Positions 62,826 through 64,000 of a stretch of DNA of 64,000 nt are shown in pieces; the first letter of the stretch is position 1, and each line of letters starts with the position of its first letter. Below the pieces are notes generated by a model. It was not told where the DNA came from. It saw only the letters and a list, made by a program, of their open reading frames with translations, and made no database searches. Made by a program: the position numbers and the translations under genes. The stretch is taken from the NCBI RefSeq assembly GCF_902833905.1, contig NZ_CADFGP010000040.1:1-64000 (forward strand), given 5' to 3'. Source of the DNA: Paraburkholderia tuberum STM678 (lineage in GTDB: Bacteria; Pseudomonadota; Gammaproteobacteria; Burkholderiales; Burkholderiaceae).

Positions 62826-63486
62826 CCATTGCGTCCGCTAGATATGAAAGGTCGCGCCAGCGCGTAAAGGATGGTGGACGTATGCGTACGTGCACTACTA
62901 AACGAGAGAAATGGCGCGACTCGCTCGCGTCTCCAAGCCGCCACCATGGGCGAAGCGTTCTGGTGGTGTGCATGGCCGATGCGAGTCCTATTTCATCTCT
63001 AGGCCATCGGCTCGTCACCTGATGGCAAACAGCCGCGTCAACTACAGTTGCTCGGTGGCAATCGAGTGATCCTGTGACCGGAACCGCGCGGGCTGCGGAC
63101 ATTGGCTTCATGCTCGGCACTGTCCGTTTGTGTTTAGGTTTATAGGATGCCTGCCCTGGACCACGGGCATAGACGTACGCCCCAGGCGCATGCGGGCAGG
63201 CGTCGTATAAACCTCAAGGGAGGAAACCGCGGAGTGTCCCGGCACGGCCGGAACCTTTAGCGCTATGGGGATTGGAGAGGTAGCACGCGGCGTGGGGCTG
63301 ACGCAGAGGTCGGACGAAGCGCGTTGATGTGGAGGGGGTGTACATTGGCGAAGCTGCGCGGTGTACGTTTGTAACGGCAGGCAGAACGCGGCACCGGCTG
63401 GTCCAGGTCAGGGACGCAAGCGTCCGCTATCGGATCCCTTTGCCGGAGAGCCGACGGTCGGCTTGAATGTCTCGAAACGCTTGTGG
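62826..63486. other. gene-poor stretch
   Basis: About 660 bases with no supported gene. The GC-rich part from 63230 onward probably belongs to the outer region of the IS91-like element whose tail follows. Confidence 0.4.
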
Positions 63487-63620
63487 TCATGCTGCGGCTC
63501 GCTGTACGGGTGGCGCGCGGATGGGTGCGCTGCGCTCGAGGACATCGATGACGATCATCGGTGCACCGCAGTGCCGGCAGATGAAGGTGGGACGCAAAGC
63601 GGGAGCGGTGTCGTCGGGTT
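63487..63620 (-). pseudogene. IS91-like transposase C-terminal remnant
   Basis: The minus strand reads LRPTFICRHCGAPMIVIDVL, then ERSAPIRAPPVQRAAA and stop. The CxxCGxPMxVIxxLxRxxPIRxPP pattern is the Cys-pair tail seen at the end of IS91/IS801-type transposases in this group of bacteria. A stop lies a few codons upstream in the same frame, so only the tail remains. Confidence 0.5.
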
Positions 63621-64000
63621 GCCTCGCCCTTCAGCATGAAAACAGAGTCGGTTTCTTCTCCGGGACCACTACCGTTGGGGCGGAGCCCTATTACCGCGCG
63701 AGCGGTTTCGTCCAGTGGCCGGGCCCGGACGGTCGACCTGTGTTGCTGCGGTTGCGCCGCAGCATCGCCGCCAACTTCCGTAGCCGACCCACTGCTGCCG
63801 CCCGGGTCGAGGGTGCTTGAACGGCAGTTCGCAATTGCAGCGGCCGTTCGTCGGGTCGCGTCGGACGACGAGTGATCGGTAACGGCGACTTCTCACGCTG
63901 ACTGCAGGCTGAGTTTGTCTGTTGCAGCCTCTTCCTTCAGAAGGGCATGAACGGGACAAACTAGAGTAATGGCTCAATCGCGTCTACAGGCCGACCTTGA
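63621..64000. other. window end, no clear gene
   Basis: About 380 bases with overlapping GC-rich open frames on both strands and no recognised protein. Possibly more decayed mobile-element sequence. Confidence 0.4.

Overview
The window looks like DNA from the Burkholderiaceae, most probably Paraburkholderia, Caballeronia or a close relative. The signs are high GC content, a polyhydroxybutyrate (PHB) gene set (phbB, phaP, phaZ), a Gram-negative porin of the Burkholderia type, a proton-translocating transhydrogenase split into PntAA, PntAB and PntB, and many short hypothetical genes of the sort common in that group. No rRNA, tRNA or CRISPR array was seen. IS elements and gene remnants are very frequent, as in a chromid, a megaplasmid or the decaying edge of a replicon.

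Layout. 1-2.6 kb: an IS701-like element sits against or inside the 3' end of an IS30-family transposase gene. 2.6-7.1 kb: an unidentified gene remnant, a broken etfB piece, a Sel1-repeat gene, a two-module helix-turn-helix-like gene and an IS6-family element. 7.2-14.4 kb: cold-shock protein, PHB reductase, an XRE regulator, phasin, a row of six small hypothetical genes and a decayed IS6 copy. 14.4-23 kb: an IS21-like pair of repeated ends, small exported or hypothetical genes, PHB depolymerase divergent from a TetR gene with paired GGTC-N4-GACC palindromes between them, remnants of an IS21-type transposase, kup and a chemotaxis receptor, and a vapBC toxin-antitoxin pair. 23-28.4 kb: glycogen phosphorylase, then a shattered second copy of an acyl-CoA dehydrogenase-etfA-etfB operon, an integrase remnant and a GntR regulator.

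28.5-41.1 kb is a leftward block for acyl-CoA oxidation: acyl-CoA dehydrogenase, EtfA, EtfB, 3-hydroxyacyl-CoA dehydrogenase, thiolase, a second acyl-CoA dehydrogenase, a short-chain dehydrogenase, an ACAD10/11-type phosphotransferase and a histidine phosphatase, followed by the three transhydrogenase subunits. Electrons pass to ETF, acyl chains are cut to acetyl-CoA, and acetyl-CoA links to the PHB genes elsewhere in the window.

41.3-53.8 kb is a divergent catabolic locus. Leftward: two overlapping small genes with a shared AGTHxxNAALH motif, an NADPH:quinone-reductase-like enzyme, a TauD/TfdA dioxygenase and a porin. Rightward: a split UxaA/SuyAB-type lyase, a GntR regulator, an LDH2/MDH2 (ComC-like) dehydrogenase, a fused indolepyruvate-ferredoxin-oxidoreductase-type enzyme and an MHS-family transporter. 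A repeated CTTCTATATAGG element lies in the divergent promoter region. The same CTATATAGGTGT core forms a perfect palindrome in front of the paralogous GntR gene at 27.7 kb. This regulon is the best candidate here for an undescribed pathway.

53.9-64 kb is debris and recent insertions: a chemotaxis receptor tail, an SDR-MFS chimeric reading frame, a DUF3422 gene split by an intact IS630 element that carries a passenger gene, nested IS110 and IS6 fragments, an IS21-IS110 junction, a TetR-SDR divergent pair with an operator, and an IS91-like tail remnant.
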